Shown: positions 16,322 through 23,908 of the stretch, piece after piece | How the letters are laid out: every line of letters starts with the position of its first letter | How positions within the stretch are numbered: position 1 is the stretch's first letter | NCBI GenBank assembly: GCA_029556615.1 | Contig: JAKQDD010000182.1 | Location: forward strand, 1 to 38,389 | Direction: 5' to 3' | Origin: Verrucomicrobiota bacterium | Lineage (GTDB): Bacteria; Verrucomicrobiota; Verrucomicrobiia; Limisphaerales; J093 | Length of the DNA: 38,389 nucleotides | The notes under the pieces: model-generated | Databases searched by the model: none | The model's input: the letters and a program-made list of their open reading frames with translations, nothing else | Told to the model about the DNA's origin: nothing | Position numbers and translations under genes: made by a program

Positions 16322-16744
16322 GGTCTTTGGCGTGAAATGCCGCGTCAGCACCTGGTCGAGCTCGCCGCTGAAAGCCTTCTCGATGTCGGGCAGGGTTGGG
16401 AAATCGGTGCCATTGACCTGCAACTGTTGGCCCTTGCCGATCTTCTCGGGTCCATACTGCAGGTTGCCGGGGCCGTTCTCGACGGTCACCAGCACGGCGG
16501 CGCTGGCCCCCGCGGCGGTGCGGACGACCAGGTATTCGTGTCTCTCCCGCGTGGTGCCCGGCGAGGGGAGCGTGAGCGTCGGGGGCAACTTGGCAGGGTA
16601 GACCGGCACCGCTTGCTCCGCGATCGTCACGGACGCCGGTTGTGCCGACCGGGCATCCGGCGCTGTCGCCGCGTTGCCGGTGGCCGCCACCGCCGCGAAG
16701 AACAAGACACACGCCTGCCATGGCCTCAGGACTGAGCTTCTCAT
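16319..16744 (-). CDS. Small exported protein of unknown function
   Basis: A protein of about 141 aa starting at ATG 16744 (16759 is an alternative). The N-terminus is a signal peptide (MRSSVLRPWQACVLFFAAVA, likely cut near GNAATA). The mature part has a conserved-looking pattern, HEYLVVRTAAG then AAVLVTVENG, GPEKIGKGQQLQVNG and FPTLPDIEKAFSGELDQVL. I do not recognise the family. It is predicted to be periplasmic or secreted, and is encoded tail-to-tail with the CHAD gene. Confidence 0.6.
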   Translation of the reverse strand: MRSSVLRPWQACVLFFAAVAATGNAATAPDARSAQPASVTIAEQAVPVYPAKLPPTLTLPSPGTTRERHEYLVVRTAAGASAAVLVTVENGPGNLQYGPEKIGKGQQLQVNGTDFPTLPDIEKAFSGELDQVLTRHFTPKT

Positions 16745-16877
16745 TACTGGAATAGACACCCAGCGCGCGAGGTTCTTAGGACATTGTCAGAAGATTCACG
16801 GTCGTTGCGGTGCAACGAAGAGGGGAACCGGCGTTCTCCTCTCTTTCTCTGCGGGCGGCTACGGGGCTGGGGATTGG

Positions 16878-16969
16878 CGTAGCCGCCGGCGTGAGCCGGC
16901 GCTGACTGGCCGGAGGACCGGCGGCTTGCGAGCGGGGAAGTCAGCGCGGCGCTGACGGCCGCGGCTACG
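16878..16969. repeat. Long imperfect inverted repeat (hairpin element)
   Basis: The left arm begins cgtagccgccggcgtgagcc (16878) and the right arm ends gacggccgcggctacg (16969). The arms pair imperfectly over about 25 bp. The intervening sequence includes a second GC palindrome (ggccggaggaccggc). A half copy is at 170-196. It lies between two minus-strand genes; no reading frame in 16760-17039 looks real. Confidence 0.65.
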
Positions 16970-17039
16970 GCATCTTATCGCGGACCTCCAATCTGTGCTC
17001 GACCCTGAGTCGGCGAGAGACCATCCCCGCACCGACATA

Positions 17040-18593
17040 TCAGTCTGTCGGCAGGCGCACGACGCGGTAGAACTGCCGGGTGTGGCCTGCGGGCCAGGGA
17101 TCGTCAACGACGGGAGGGCTCGAATCCGCGGTCAGGCAGGCGACGGTCCGGCTGGCGGACCAGGGGAGGTCGAGGTTCTCCTGGGCCTGGACGCAATACG
17201 TGACGCCGGGCACGGCATTCCAGGAGATTTGCACAGCTGCGGACAGCGGGGTGACGCGAACCTGGATGGGCAACTCGGCGCGGACGAAGAAGATGTCCTG
17301 CTCGCCGTTGAACGTCGCGGCATAGGCGATGCAGGCGCCTTCGACGAGGGAGACCATGCCGATGTAGTCGCCCATTTTGTTCTGCTGGGGGTAGCCGAGG
17401 GAATGGTTGAACGGCGGGCTGAGCGGCCGATTGGCGGCCCAGGTGACGCCGCCGTCGTCGGACCAGGAGTAGTACAACTCGGAGAGCGTGTGATCGGCGC
17501 TGTTGCGGGTGTCGTTCCAGCAGGCATCGATCCGGCCGTTGGGCGCGACGGAGAGCGTGCCGAACCAATGGGCGGCGTGCTGGTTGGGGGCGTCATCGTT
17601 GACGCGCACGGGTGCACTCCAATTACGGCCGCCGTCGGTGCTGCGGCTGAACATGACGTTGAGCAGGTTCCCGGGGTCATTGGTGACCGAGCAGAGCACG
17701 TAGACATGGCCGCGGGTCGGGCCGGGCGAGGAGTCGACGGCGACCCAGGCCTGTCCGAGGAGTCCGCCGGGGTTGACTCCGGGCAGGCCGATGAGCATCG
17801 GGCCGCCGAGATCGACGCTGGTGCTGACGTCGATCGTGGGGGTGACGAGTGGATTGGCCGCATCACGGGATCGGTTGAGCCAGAATCGCGGTGTGTCGAT
17901 GGCTTTTCCGAACTGGTAGACTTCGCCATCGGGTCCGACGGCCAGAGTGCCCCAATAGGGCTGATGCGGGAGGTCGATGGCCGGCATCCAGGTCAGCCCG
18001 CCATCGGTCGAGCGGGTGAAGATCCGGTAGCGGTTGTTGGCATAGACGTTGTAGAAGGGGCTCCAGACTTGATAGAGGTTACCGCGCCCGGGCCCGCTCG
18101 TGGTGTCGATGGCCATCCACTCCTTGTCGCCGCCGAGGGCGGGGCCGACCATCTGCCAGGTGGCTCCCCCGTCGGTGGATCGCAGCAAGTCGCAGGCGAA
18201 CGTGCTCGTGTTGGTGATCCCGAGGTAATAGAAGGTGCCGTCGGCGTCCGCGGCGAGCACCGGGTCGCTGCGGAAAATCCCGGGATCGAGGTTGCCCGGG
18301 AACGTCCATTGCAGTCCGCCGTTGGTGGTATAGGCCACTCCCGACTGCCGGAAGCTGCTGTTGGTGGTGTCGAACTGCCGCCAACCGACCGCGATGCGGC
18401 TGGGGTTGATCGGGTCAAGGCACAACGAGGGTTCATTCGCCGCGTCGCCGGGGATGTTACGGCCTTGAGCATCGACGTTGACCTGGCGGCTAATGCCGTA
18501 GGGCGTGACGAGCTCTGTTGCCTGGGTGATCCCAACCCCCAGCGTCAGGACGGAGGAGACCAGCAGGAGTGAACTGGCGTGCGCGATGTTCAT
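17040..18593 (-). CDS. Secreted BNR/Asp-box beta-propeller protein (sialidase-like fold)
   Basis: A 517-aa exported protein. The signal peptide is at about residues 1-25 (LLLVSSVLTLGVGITQA). Five Asp-box-type turns are visible: TTNGGLQW, STDGGATW, STDGGLTW, STDGGRNW and SDDGGVTW, spaced as in six-bladed sialidase-like propellers. A short FN3-like segment with VQISWNAVPGVTYCVQAQEN and the terminal QFYRVVRL completes the protein. The sialidase arginine triad and nucleophile region are not obvious to me, so enzymatic activity is not claimed. It may instead be a glycan-binding or structural propeller. It is separate from the truncated sialidase at 6739. Confidence 0.75.
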   Translation of the reverse strand: MNIAHASSLLLVSSVLTLGVGITQATELVTPYGISRQVNVDAQGRNIPGDAANEPSLCLDPINPSRIAVGWRQFDTTNSSFRQSGVAYTTNGGLQWTFPGNLDPGIFRSDPVLAADADGTFYYLGITNTSTFACDLLRSTDGGATWQMVGPALGGDKEWMAIDTTSGPGRGNLYQVWSPFYNVYANNRYRIFTRSTDGGLTWMPAIDLPHQPYWGTLAVGPDGEVYQFGKAIDTPRFWLNRSRDAANPLVTPTIDVSTSVDLGGPMLIGLPGVNPGGLLGQAWVAVDSSPGPTRGHVYVLCSVTNDPGNLLNVMFSRSTDGGRNWSAPVRVNDDAPNQHAAHWFGTLSVAPNGRIDACWNDTRNSADHTLSELYYSWSDDGGVTWAANRPLSPPFNHSLGYPQQNKMGDYIGMVSLVEGACIAYAATFNGEQDIFFVRAELPIQVRVTPLSAAVQISWNAVPGVTYCVQAQENLDLPWSASRTVACLTADSSPPVVDDPWPAGHTRQFYRVVRLPTD

Positions 18594-18654
18594 GGCGGTG
18601 TTCTGCGGCCGAGGCTAGAGTCCTTGTCAGAAAATATCTACCAACATGTTGTCT

Positions 18655-18830
18655 CCCTCGCTTCCTCGACTGCGCGCGGGGGAGAGACCCTCGATCCCCC
18701 GCTCCGGGGCTGCAGGGGGAAGGAAGAACCGGCGCGCGGACTCGACGCAGGGTCGGCGTTCGCGAACTGCTGTTCGCCGCGGGCGGACCCCGTTTTCCCA
18801 GCGCAGTCTGGGAGAAGGAGAAGTCTGATG
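18655..18830 (-). repeat. Hairpin-bearing intergenic repeat (module D), inverted copy
   Basis: The reverse complement matches 26396-26540 over most of its length, including ttcgcgaactgctgttcgcc and ttttcccagcgcagtctggg. It lies downstream of the subtilase gene, whose 3' end is at 18862. The stretch 18594-18861 holds no gene that I can see. A short tagagtccttg at 18616-18626 resembles a damaged end of the MITE-like element. Confidence 0.75.
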
Positions 18831-18861
18831 CGACCAAACGGACCGCTCGCCCGCGGTTTCG

Positions 18862-21390
18862 TCAGCGCTTGAACGTTGTCGCCGACGCGGTGTTCGAATA
18901 GTCGCTATTGCCTTCCGTGCCAGTGGCCCGTACTCGGTAATAGTACTTCCTATTCTTCGACAGACCCGTGTTAGAGAACGCCGTGACATTCGGACCCACC
19001 GTCGCGATCTTCACAAAACCGCTGGTTGCCAAGGTGGACCGTTCGATCTCGAAGCTGGTTTCGTCCGAGGAATTGTCGTTCCAATGGAGGTTGATCTGGC
19101 TTGTGGACACGGCGGTTGCGACGAGGCCGCTGGGCGCCGCGGGGATAGCCGGCGGAGGCGGCAGGATCGCCGGCACGTCGAAGAAGACGCCGCTGACAAC
19201 CGCGTTGGCCGAACTCGGCCCCGTGTAGGTGAACTTGAAGGTAACCGGGCCCTGGACGTTCCACACGACGTACTTGCCATTGCTGAAGCCATCCAACGAA
19301 TAGCTGCTCAGAACCGTACCGTAGTTGGAGTCGATCACGTCGATCCGCTGTGTCCGGTCGTAGGTGGCCGTGTCCCAATCCACACAATAGAGCGCCACGC
19401 GGTGCTCTTCGGTGTCGGCGAAGGCGACCCTCAGGGAAAACGTGGTCCATTCCCAGTAACAGGCCGCAGAACGGTACGGAACCGCAACGGGCATCACCAG
19501 TGCCCGTTCGTCCGTCGTGGAAGTTGCCCAGTTGCAGGTGCCCGCTCCCAACGGCGTCACCGTGGCAACGCGGGTGTCAACATACTGCAGCACCTCGGTA
19601 TAATCGATGTCGCTGATTCCTGCGAGAATGTGGTAGCCCTCGCCGCCATAGACTCCCTGCCAGTTGCCCTTCGTGGTGTCATCCACCCCAACGAAAACGG
19701 CCGTGGACGCCGGCGGTGCGGGCTCGGTGGTGGCTTCCACCGGTCCCGTGGGTTCCGAGCACTGCGTGAACGCGCACGCCTGGACCGAGTAAGTGTAAGT
19801 GGTCGCGGGAGTCAGGCCGCTGTCCGTGTAGGTCGTGATATTCGCCGCCACGGTGATCACAGCGCCGTCGTTGCGGGTGATTCGGAAACCTGTTTCGTCA
19901 TTAGAGTTGTCCTGCCACGTGAGTTCAATCTGCGTGTGGGAAATCGCCGTGGCAATCAGCTCAGACGGGGCTGCGGGCCGCTCGGTGGGGTTCGGGTCGA
20001 CCCAGCCCGGAGGAGGTGTTGCCAGGAACTTCACCAGGTCCAACCGTCCGCCTGTGACCGTCTTGGATGCCAGCGATGCGGTGGGCGTCGTCGAGGCGAG
20101 GAGCGCTGCCTTGATGTCCTTGGCGGCGGTGCCTGGGTACCGGGCGGCGTAGAGCGCGATCGCGCCCGTGACGTGCGGCGTTGCCATGGACGTGCCGCTG
20201 TAGGAGGCATACGCGTCCAATGGGACAGTCGAGTAAATGCTCACCCCAGGCGCCCCGAGATCCACGGTGGTCAGCCCGTAATTGGCGAACCGGGGCCTGG
20301 ACCCATCGCTCGCGATGGCGGTCACGGAAACCACCGCATCGTACCCGGCCCCCGCCGTCGTGTTATAGCAGGCCGGATAGAACGGGGTCGTGTCGGTATT
20401 GATGGCTCGGCCTGCGGCGTTGCCGTTGCCGGCGGCGGCCACGCAGAGAATGCCGGCGTTCGCGGCACGCACGATGGCCTCCAGCAACAGCGCGTCATAG
20501 CCAGCGCCGCCCCACGAGTTGTTCAAGGCCACCACGTTGAGTCCTTTTGTGGTCTTAAGACTCGTGAAGTAGTCAAAGGCCTGGATTGCATCGGTGGTGC
20601 TTCCCCCGTTCGGACCCAGGAATTTGCCGGAGATGAGGTTGAGCTCCCAATTGACGCCGACGACACCTTGTCCATTGGCCTCGGCGCCGATCGTGCCGGC
20701 GACATGGGTGCCATGGATGTCCCCCGCGGGGTCAAACACGACCCCATTATCGCCGAGCGCATTCCAGCCGTAGACGTCGTCGACGTAGCCGTTGCCGTCG
20801 TTATCGGCGCCATCAAAGACTTCGCCCGGATTGACCCACATGTTGGCGTCCAGGTCCCGGTGGTAGTACTGGATGCCCTCGTCAATCACGCCCACATAGA
20901 CGCTTTTTGAACCCACCCAACCGGTGGCCCACACGGCGCCGGCACCGCTCCCGTTAGCGTTGGCGGGAACGGTGGTTGCGCCGTACATCCCCCACAAATA
21001 GCCGGACGTGTAGTATTCATCACTGACGTCCTGATGGGTGTAGAACCAGTTGGGCTGGGCGTGAGCGATCGCGGGATGGTTCTGCAGGGCTCGAATTGCC
21101 TGCGCCACTGGCACTCGCGTGACGGCACGATGTAAACCCGGGTTTCCCGCCATCTGCATGGCCGGCGTCCGTATGTGCTGCACAGAAGCCAAGCCGGCGA
21201 GGGGAACAAGGTCCGCCACGGCGACATTGGTGACGCCAGGCTTGAATTGGATCAGAACCTCCCCCGGCATGTAGAGCGGGCCGTCCGGGGTGTCCTGCAC
21301 GGGTCCTTTGACTTGTGCAAAAGCCGTTGTCAGCAGGCTCATGCCGGTGAACGCCAGAACGGTGATGGCAAGAACTGATGTGTTTTTCAT
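18862..21390 (-). CDS. Secreted subtilisin-like serine protease (S8) with two fibronectin type III domains
   Basis: An 842-aa exported protease. The signal peptide is at about 1-25 (cut near TTAFA). An inhibitor-like propeptide with GEVLIQFKPGV and AIRALQNHPAIAHAQPN covers about 40-115. The catalytic residues are Asp170 (VGVIDEGI), His226 (DIHGTHVAGTIGA) and Ser401 (YSGTSMATPHVTG), with the oxyanion Asn in LNNSWGG near 291. FN3 domains lie at about 475-565 and 750-842 (LTWQDNSNDETGF and LHWNDNSSDETSF). Between them is a roughly 170-residue module opening TTKGNWQGVYGGEGYHI. ATG 21390 starts the signal peptide; the frame is open back to 21420. The enzyme probably degrades extracellular protein. 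Adenine- and thymine-containing codons seem more common here than in neighbouring genes. Confidence 0.88.
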   Translation of the reverse strand: MKNTSVLAITVLAFTGMSLLTTAFAQVKGPVQDTPDGPLYMPGEVLIQFKPGVTNVAVADLVPLAGLASVQHIRTPAMQMAGNPGLHRAVTRVPVAQAIRALQNHPAIAHAQPNWFYTHQDVSDEYYTSGYLWGMYGATTVPANANGSGAGAVWATGWVGSKSVYVGVIDEGIQYYHRDLDANMWVNPGEVFDGADNDGNGYVDDVYGWNALGDNGVVFDPAGDIHGTHVAGTIGAEANGQGVVGVNWELNLISGKFLGPNGGSTTDAIQAFDYFTSLKTTKGLNVVALNNSWGGAGYDALLLEAIVRAANAGILCVAAAGNGNAAGRAINTDTTPFYPACYNTTAGAGYDAVVSVTAIASDGSRPRFANYGLTTVDLGAPGVSIYSTVPLDAYASYSGTSMATPHVTGAIALYAARYPGTAAKDIKAALLASTTPTASLASKTVTGGRLDLVKFLATPPPGWVDPNPTERPAAPSELIATAISHTQIELTWQDNSNDETGFRITRNDGAVITVAANITTYTDSGLTPATTYTYSVQACAFTQCSEPTGPVEATTEPAPPASTAVFVGVDDTTKGNWQGVYGGEGYHILAGISDIDYTEVLQYVDTRVATVTPLGAGTCNWATSTTDERALVMPVAVPYRSAACYWEWTTFSLRVAFADTEEHRVALYCVDWDTATYDRTQRIDVIDSNYGTVLSSYSLDGFSNGKYVVWNVQGPVTFKFTYTGPSSANAVVSGVFFDVPAILPPPPAIPAAPSGLVATAVSTSQINLHWNDNSSDETSFEIERSTLATSGFVKIATVGPNVTAFSNTGLSKNRKYYYRVRATGTEGNSDYSNTASATTFKR

Positions 21391-21673
21391 GCGAGGATTA
21401 TTGGTTTCGCGCGGCTCCACGGGAAGCGTTTGAACGCACCGCTTATGCTCATTGTGTCAAGGACGTCACCGACCTCCGAGGCCCCCTCCATGCCTTCCAT
21501 CGGATTAATGCCTCATTCTGATACACTTGTCCCGGTCAGGCGCAAGTCTCTTCTTTATGTTCTGTGGACCAAAGAATGGGGTCCACTTCAGGTCTCCTGT
21601 TCAGTGCTCGGGCCTTGGGGCCTTGGCGGCTTTGCGTTTTCTTCCGGGCGAGGGCAGTCAACGCAAGGGCGCT
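21391..21673. other. Upstream region of the subtilase gene
   Basis: No convincing gene. The minus strand carries a TTGACA-like hexamer (tgtcaa at about 21457-21462 on the plus strand) about 70 bp upstream of the subtilase start, but no good -10 partner, so no promoter is called. The right part (about 21610-21640) has text (ccttggcggctttgcgtttt) resembling the short repeats around 23200. Confidence 0.4.
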
Positions 21674-23143
21674 CTACGGCAGGGAGGGGTGGAGTTCGAA
21701 GGCGAACAATTGGGCTTGTTCGAGGGAGAACTCGAAACGGACCGGCTTGCCGGCGAGGGCCGAGATCGGCCGTTTCCAGCGGACAGGAGCGGCCAGGGTG
21801 TCGCCGCGGACGGGGTCGTGGTCGGTTTTCGAGAAGCCGGGGATGGGCCGGCCCGCGGGATCGAGAACCTGGACGCGGACATGACCGCCGGGGGGTACGC
21901 GGACGTTGAGGGTCAGGGCCGAGGCACGGACGAGGAGGAGGGGTGTTGTGAGGGTGCCCTCGACGGTGCCGGCCTCGCGGGCGACGTATCGGTCGCGTCG
22001 GATTCTGACGAGGCCGATCTGCCGTTCTTCGAACCGGTTGACCTTGTGACCGCGCCGGTAACCGCCGTAGTAGAGGTGGACATCGTCGCCGACCGGCACC
22101 TGTTCGTCGATCCAGGCGTGGGCGTGATCCCAGGCGCCGCGTTCCGGCGCCGGCTCGAAGAAGGGCGTTGGATCGCGGATCCAATGGTCGCCGTCGTGGG
22201 TCCAGGCGAGCGCGGTGTAGCCGATGCCCTGGGCGTCGGGCGGGTCGGGGGGCGTGTCCGCCTTCAGATCATCGCGCAGGACCTTGACCATCCCTACGAT
22301 CAAGCTGCCGCGCGCCAGGAAGCCGTCCATGGCATAGAACTGGGTCTCGCCCGGGTCGCGCCGGTCGTCCGGCGTCAGGACGAACCAGGGTTGGCGCCAC
22401 TCGAGCAGGTTGGTGCTCACGCTCTGTTGGGTGACGCGGCGTTGGCCGGTCCAGGACGGGCCGGTGACATAGCAGGAGACGGTCGCGACGTAGCGGCGGC
22501 GGATCGGGTCCCAGAACAGGCCGTTGATGTCGTGGTTGTGTTCGAGAACGACGCCGGAGGAGAGTGGCTTCCAGTCGAGTCCGTCCGGGGAGGCGGCCAC
22601 ACGGAGGCCGTTGCCGAAGTACCAACCCAGCTTGAAGCGCTGGGCGGGATTGGGGCATTGGGGGCCGTCGTCGAGAATGCTCACACCAAATTGGATCGGG
22701 GCGGGGTCGGGCAGCACCCGGTGCGGGCGCAGCCAGTGGACGCCATCGGCGGACTCGAGATACCCGAGGTGGGATCGACTGGTATTGAAATCGGCAGTGT
22801 GCACACCGTACCAGAGGCGAAAACGGCCTGTGGACGCTTCGCGGAGGACAGTCATGTAGGGTTGGAAGCAGCCGTCCTCCTTGCCGGTCACGAGGGGGTT
22901 GGGGATCTGGGGATCCCGGCGGGGTGGGATGACGCGGGGGGTGACGTTGGTGCTGTCCTCGATGAGCGTTTCGTCGAGGAAGAGATGCGGGCCCGAGCCG
23001 AGGGGGATAGCCTCGGCGGCGCGGATTGCTCCGGAGTGAGCGAGGATCACAAGGATCACGAGGAGCATGCAGGGCAGGGGCCTGGGGAGGGGGTTCGGTT
23101 TCGCGGAAGCCCGTGGGAGAGAGCGGTGTCGGGGCTGTGACAT
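21674..23143 (-). CDS. Exported protein with predicted five-bladed beta-propeller, glycosidase-like
   Basis: A 490-aa protein predicted to be secreted, with an Arg-rich N-region and a hydrophobic core (CMLLVILVILAHSGAIRA). The mature part reads like a GH32/GH43/GH130-type propeller: HLFLDETLIEDSTNV, FRLWYGVHTADF, YLESADGVHWLRP, GLFWDPIRRRYVATVS and VHLYYGGYRRGHKVNR. A short jelly-roll tail ends in AFELHPSLP. Start choice is difficult. The frame is open to 23236, but residues MRSLCLLAAI there come from the tandem repeat, so ATG 23143 is used; ATG 23068 would leave almost no n-region. The family is recognised only as similar to uncharacterised secreted proteins of Verrucomicrobia and Planctomycetes, and catalytic residues cannot be assigned. 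Confidence 0.7.
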   Translation of the reverse strand: MSQPRHRSLPRASAKPNPLPRPLPCMLLVILVILAHSGAIRAAEAIPLGSGPHLFLDETLIEDSTNVTPRVIPPRRDPQIPNPLVTGKEDGCFQPYMTVLREASTGRFRLWYGVHTADFNTSRSHLGYLESADGVHWLRPHRVLPDPAPIQFGVSILDDGPQCPNPAQRFKLGWYFGNGLRVAASPDGLDWKPLSSGVVLEHNHDINGLFWDPIRRRYVATVSCYVTGPSWTGQRRVTQQSVSTNLLEWRQPWFVLTPDDRRDPGETQFYAMDGFLARGSLIVGMVKVLRDDLKADTPPDPPDAQGIGYTALAWTHDGDHWIRDPTPFFEPAPERGAWDHAHAWIDEQVPVGDDVHLYYGGYRRGHKVNRFEERQIGLVRIRRDRYVAREAGTVEGTLTTPLLLVRASALTLNVRVPPGGHVRVQVLDPAGRPIPGFSKTDHDPVRGDTLAAPVRWKRPISALAGKPVRFEFSLEQAQLFAFELHPSLP

Positions 23144-23210
23144 GATGTGCGGGATTACCATGGGGGCGGGCGTGTGGCGACCCCTTTTGTGCCGGTCTGC
23201 GAAAAGGATT

Positions 23211-23690
23211 GCCGCGAGAAGGCACAAAGAGCGCAAGGGGAACGGGAACGTGAGCTATTCTCCCTCTTGCGGTTTTTGCGCCTCCTTGCGGCGATTGCCT
23301 CTGGTCTTGGCGGCTGCAGTGACCGACCGCGAACGGGATTGCCGCCAGAAGGCGCAAAGAGCGCAAAGGGAACGGGAACGTGAGCTATTCCCCCTCTTGC
23401 GGCTTTTGCGCCTCCTTGCGGCGATTGCCTCTGGTCTTGGCGGCTGCAGTGACCGACCGCGAACGGGATTGCCGCGAGAAGGCACAAAGAGCGCAAAGGG
23501 AACGGGAACGTGAGCTATTCCCCCTCTTGCGGCTTTTGCGCCTCCTTGCGGCGATTGCCTCTGGTCTTGGCGGCTGCAGTGACCGACCGCGAACGGGATT
23601 GCCGCCAGAAGGCGCAAAGAGCGCAAGGGGAACGGAACGTGAGCTATTCTCCCTCTTGCGGTTTTTGCGCCTCCTTGCGGCGATTCCCTC
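23211..23690 (+). repeat. Four tandem copies of a 130-bp unit with internal inverted repeat
   Basis: Units start at 23211, 23341, 23471 and 23601, an exact 130-bp period; the fourth unit is cut short at about 23690. Each unit opens gccgcgagaaggcacaaaga or the variant gccgccagaaggcgcaaaga. It ends its first half with ttgcgcctccttgcggcgat, the near reverse complement of the opening, so each copy can fold into a hairpin with arms of about 30 bp. Units 1 and 3 share the gccgcgag/ggcaca variant and units 2 and 4 the gccgccag/ggcgca variant, suggesting duplication of a dimer. Long frames on both strands through the units are artefacts of a period not divisible by three being read in several phases. 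Confidence 0.9.
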
Positions 23691-23861
23691 CGTCGCGCAC
23701 CTGGCGGCGGTGAATAGGCGGGGTCGGGATTCGGTCCATTCGGGTGGATGCGGGGCTGGTGCCCCGAGAGGCAATGGGCGAGCGAATCATGAAACCGCGA
23801 GTGCATGTCGGGAGCGATGGGAGCTGGCCCGTCGGGCGGGGGCGGTTGGGTCTCGCGGTCA

Positions 23862-23889
23862 TTGACACGCGCGGCAGAGGTCGTAGGGT
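23862..23889 (+). promoter_or_regulatory. Putative sigma-70-type promoter of the Trp-rich lipoprotein gene
   Basis: TTGACA at 23862-23867 is separated by 16 bp from TAGGGT at 23884-23889, 19 bp before the ATG at 23909. The -35 is consensus and the -10 is weak. This would give a very short leader. Confidence 0.35.
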
Positions 23890-23908
23890 TTCCACTGTGG
23901 TGATTTCC

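Noticed and set aside
17040..18593. Naming this an active sialidase.
   Set aside because: Asp boxes show only the propeller fold; the arginine triad and catalytic Tyr/Glu/Asp could not be located with confidence.
23211..23690. Tandem array considered as a CRISPR.
   Set aside because: The whole 130-bp unit is repeated with no unique spacers, and no cas gene is present.
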